Source: Stentor coeruleus (taxonomy: Eukaryota > Ciliophora > Heterotrichea > Heterotrichida > Stentoridae). Taken from it: a stretch of DNA of 20,186 nt. The notes under the pieces were generated by a model, which saw nothing but the letters and a program-made list of their open reading frames with translations, ran no database searches and had not been told where the DNA came from. Shown piece by piece: positions 17,626 to 20,186 of this stretch. The stretch covers positions 1 through 20,186 of the forward strand of contig MPUH01001252.1 of NCBI GenBank assembly GCA_001970955.1, written 5' to 3'. Each line of letters begins with the position of its first letter. Position 1 is the first letter of the stretch. Made by a program: the position numbers and the translations under genes.

Positions 17626-17706
17626 TGGTTTAGAATACCAGGTTCAATTTATATTAAAGATTTACTTGAAAGACAAAAATCAGATTTACTTCCTCCAAAA
17701 CCATAA
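17567..17706 (+). other. Possible C-terminal gene fragment
   Basis: The frame through the second repeat copy and beyond reads QFSSMFKAEYPWFRIPGS, then IYIKDLLERQKSDLLPPKP and a TAA at 17704-17706, with good protein-like composition. The 67-bp duplication upstream shifts the frame, so any preceding exon is disconnected. It could be the tail of a broken gene; no family is recognised. Confidence 0.25.
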
Positions 17707-17776
17707 ATACTCTCTCAATGCTTTGATTCGGTTATAAATACTTGATTCTGTACTTGCAAGTATAGAATCAGTAGTA

Positions 17777-18208
17777 TCAACAATCAAAAAAGCACGTGAA
17801 ATCTAGTGTGGCTTCTGCGGCTCTAATCAAATCATCGACACTCATACCATCACTTTCATTCAATGAGTGCTTTCCCGACAATTCTAAACGCAAATTAGAA
17901 TTACAAAACTCAAAAATTTCTAAGTCTAAATCGCTTTCTTTCATTCTTCTCTTATTTTCAATTATGTCTGTAGCATATTCAAACGAATAAGAAAAAGACT
18001 TTGTGTTTTTTGTGAAATGCGCTTTAGTAAACTGATAGCAAGCATCTTCCTTATATAAATTATCATCAATTTCCTCCTCTATGCTCAAAATCATATCATC
18101 ACAGCTATTTTCATTAAAATCTTTAATTCTAATGCTGCTGATTTCAATTACCTTATTACTTGAACTGCTATTTTCTAGATCGTAAGTTGTTGCTTTACCT
18201 CCAGCCAT
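17777..18208 (-). CDS. Hypothetical acidic protein, 143 aa
   Basis: An intact frame runs from MAGGKATTYDLENSSSSN to FTCFFDC and a stop. It is acidic (IEEEIDDNLYKED; RRMKESDLDLEIFEF), Ser-rich at the start, and ends with DDLIRAAEATLDFTCFFDC. No membrane segment, signal peptide or known domain is visible. It lies just downstream of the SDHA relic on the same strand, separated by about 100 bp. Balanced composition and an uninterrupted frame support a gene; function unknown. Confidence 0.55.
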   Translation of the reverse strand: MAGGKATTYDLENSSSSNKVIEISSIRIKDFNENSCDDMILSIEEEIDDNLYKEDACYQFTKAHFTKNTKSFSYSFEYATDIIENKRRMKESDLDLEIFEFCNSNLRLELSGKHSLNESDGMSVDDLIRAAEATLDFTCFFDC

Positions 18209-18308
18209 TTGGTTTATATATTGGACATTTAATTATCTGATATACAGTGAATAGTAAATAATCTATCTTTATTAATCCTATAAATTATACACTTTTATAG
18301 CCAACGAG

Positions 18309-20186
18309 CTAACTACCTATTATTTTAATTAACTCTTTTGGCGGAGGAATAGCATGTATTTTCTTCAGATCCAAAGTTTCAGCAATTACAGGCCTATAAT
18401 ATAACTTCACAGATCTTCAGCATTCTTCAAATAATTCAAAGTATGGTTCATCCAATTATCATCATACTATCTTGGATATGTGCTTTATTATCTTTAGGTT
18501 CTTGATTTAAATATGCACTTCTTTAATTCATATATTTACTATGCAATGCTTATTTTGGCCCAAAAACTCATACCTTTAGAATAGAGTATGGTTGACTATT
18601 AAGTCCTTGGACGATTTTTTTGATTTCTGTAAGGACTTGAATGTTTGGTAGATTCCTTACTGCTCTCTCATATCAACTTCTGTCTGTTTTTTAATTTTCT
18701 ATATTCAGATAATTATATTTAGTATGTGTTTCTCGACTTTCTTTTATTATCAGCACCAATAATTGTTTGTTTTGCACATCATAATAATTTTTCAAACTCT
18801 AAAGTTTCAATAAGATTAGTTTTAAAGACTAATCATCTATCAGTTGTCTTTAAATCTTTCAATAATGCATGTACTTTCTAATTTCTTACACACTATTTGC
18901 AAGTTTTTTTCTTCTCTAAATACGGCAGCATATAATTGCATGGCATCTTACATTGTGCAATTGAATATATTTTATTTGCATTAAGTATTTTTCAATGGTT
19001 TCTTCACCTCATTTGCTAGAACGTTAGCCGAATATGACGATGTTGAGAAGTGAGTTTAGTTCAAGGTGATTGGCTCCAATAGATTGATGCTGGAAATATT
19101 CACCAGCTTCAAGTAGCCCGGTTGAACTTTTCTGTATCATCTAGGCTTCTGTTGAGTAAATGAGTTTCCAGTCTATAAGAATATTATCCATATTATAATA
19201 AGATTTAATAGAAAATATTAGTAAAAGAGAAATTTATAAGCTAATAGATTATGATTTTTTTTATCAGAGCTTACTATTTTTCTAACTTAAATCTTTATTG
19301 TTTATATGAAGCATGAATATTTATAATAAAACAACTATTATAATAAACTGGCATAGGTTTCTTAATAGCATCAATCCTTAGGCAATTAAATAATCCAATG
19401 TAGTCTCTGATGAAGGACTTCTAGAGGTAAATGATCAAAGTATAAGAATATGATCCTTCTTCTGACTAACTTCTTTTACTTACAATATCTCTACTAACAT
19501 AACTCTACTCACCACATCTTTTGAAGTTTAATCCTTAGCTGCTGATGCATATCTTTCCACAAACCTCTTTACCTGCGAGTTCCTCAAGATCCAACTCCAT
19601 AATCGCAGTTGGATGAAACTGAATGTATTCCAAATCTTGATTAGGCAACCAAAGCTTTACATTTCTAGTGCATGTATGGGCTGAAGTATAAGACACAAAA
19701 GCTCTTCCATATCCTTCTGCAGCTAAAACAGCTTGCTTAGGTTTAATTCTATGAATCGACCCATCACTCATATTCAAAACAATAACTCTCCGGCATTAAC
19801 CATTATTAAATTTAAAGCAAAGTATAAAAAGTTTAAGAAGAAAGAATGAGCTGTTCTTTCAGCCACAGCTACATTTATAAACCTTCACCTTTACCGAATT
19901 TTAAACTTTACCTACCAAAAAGCTCTTTGATAACTTTTTCCTTCTTGATTTCTACTAAATTGAATACCATAGCCTCTAGTTGATAAATGCTTCTCTGTAA
20001 ATATAGTGAATATCATTTTGATCACCAAATCATTTTGATCACCAATTCTATCAGAATCTTTGACTATGTTATAGAAATGCCAGTGTTATTTATCTTTTGT
20101 CATGCTACCTAAAGCTGTGTTGTTTTCACCTTGAGCTGAACTGTATTAGAGCATGTTGGAAAAAGGTTTTTAAGAAATCAGTTTAA
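18309..20186 (-). pseudogene. Succinate dehydrogenase flavoprotein subunit (SDHA) relic, 5' end outside window
   Basis: Across many stops and frameshifts this strand follows SDHA nearly to its end. Recognisable pieces in order from the right edge: [110 protein letters not shown] (open ORF 19535-19777), [44 protein letters not shown], then after about 130 bp of extra AT-rich DNA, GANHLELNSLLNIVIFG, NWMNHTLNYL and a C-terminal AIPPPKELI. SDHA carries covalent FAD in complex II of mitochondria. Here the flavin-linked His position falls on a stop, the GDG after HTCT and roughly 11 residues elsewhere are deleted, and a 17-bp duplication breaks the frame. A functional copy must be elsewhere. Confidence 0.9.
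20012..20045. repeat. 17-bp tandem duplication inside the SDHA relic
   Basis: ATCATTTTGATCACCA occurs at 20012-20027 and again at 20029-20044. It doubles the codons for the conserved GDQND segment and shifts the frame, one of the inactivating lesions. Confidence 0.85.

Noticed and set aside
1-20186. Organism-wide code with TAA/TAG = Gln or TGA = Trp
   Set aside because: DDX52, importin alpha, LITAF-like and the 416-aa gene contain many CAR and TGG codons but no in-frame TAR or TGA and end in TAA; in the SDHA relic stops also fall on non-Gln positions such as Leu and Glu.
1-20186. tRNA genes, rRNA, CRISPR arrays
   Set aside because: No tRNA B-box-like segment with a foldable context, no rRNA-like conserved stretch and no regularly spaced repeats were noticed by eye.

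Overview
This is a strongly AT-rich stretch of nuclear DNA from a protist, most likely a heterotrich ciliate resembling Stentor. Three observations point there. The LITAF-like gene at 14676-15452 is interrupted by a 15-nt GT-AG intron, a size known as a heterotrich hallmark. The long intact genes use the standard code: Gln only as CAA/CAG, Trp only as TGG, TAA as stop. Intact genes are separated by recognisable gene relics, and one of these carries an insertion shaped like an internal eliminated sequence, which makes germline (micronuclear) DNA possible. The species assignment is inference.

Layout. Positions 1-464 hold the 3' part of a disrupted gene with ECTF-type repeats. 555-1395 hold a small membrane ORF and the relic of a mitochondrial calcium uniporter (MCU) gene. 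1406-2656 (-) is an intact gene for a disordered basic protein. 2705-4330 is a decayed coiled-coil gene and unassigned coding-like DNA. 4722-5413 is a MAPR/cytochrome b5-like gene broken by a 307-bp insertion between 9-bp direct repeats and by two single-base frameshifts. 5760-7226 (-) is an intact DDX52/Rok1 helicase. 7333-8295 (-) is a casein kinase 1 relic with a duplicated 21-residue tail repeat. 8480-9010 (-) is a small unknown gene. 9497-10018 (-) is a glutathione peroxidase with an in-frame TGA at the catalytic position and a SECIS-shaped hairpin directly after the stop codon: a selenoprotein. 10183-10404 (-) is a kinase fragment. 10981-12492 (+) is a divergent importin alpha. 12679-13176 (-) is a small coiled-coil gene. 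13480-14230 is another relic. 14676-15452 (+) is the LITAF-like gene with its 15-nt intron. 15453-17090 is an AT-rich desert holding a GC-richer structured island with a perfect 75-bp tandem duplication. 17095-18208 holds two small hypothetical genes and a 67-bp tandem duplication. 18309 to the right edge (-) is a nearly full-length SDHA relic.

The intact genes are housekeeping genes (18S rRNA maturation, nuclear import, peroxide reduction, a membrane-associated zinc protein) with no evident shared pathway. The most informative parts are the selenoprotein GPx with its SECIS, the 15-nt intron, the IES-like insertion and the density of relics. The relics of MCU, SDHA, MAPR and CK1 derive from conserved eukaryotic genes, so functional paralogues probably exist elsewhere in the genome.
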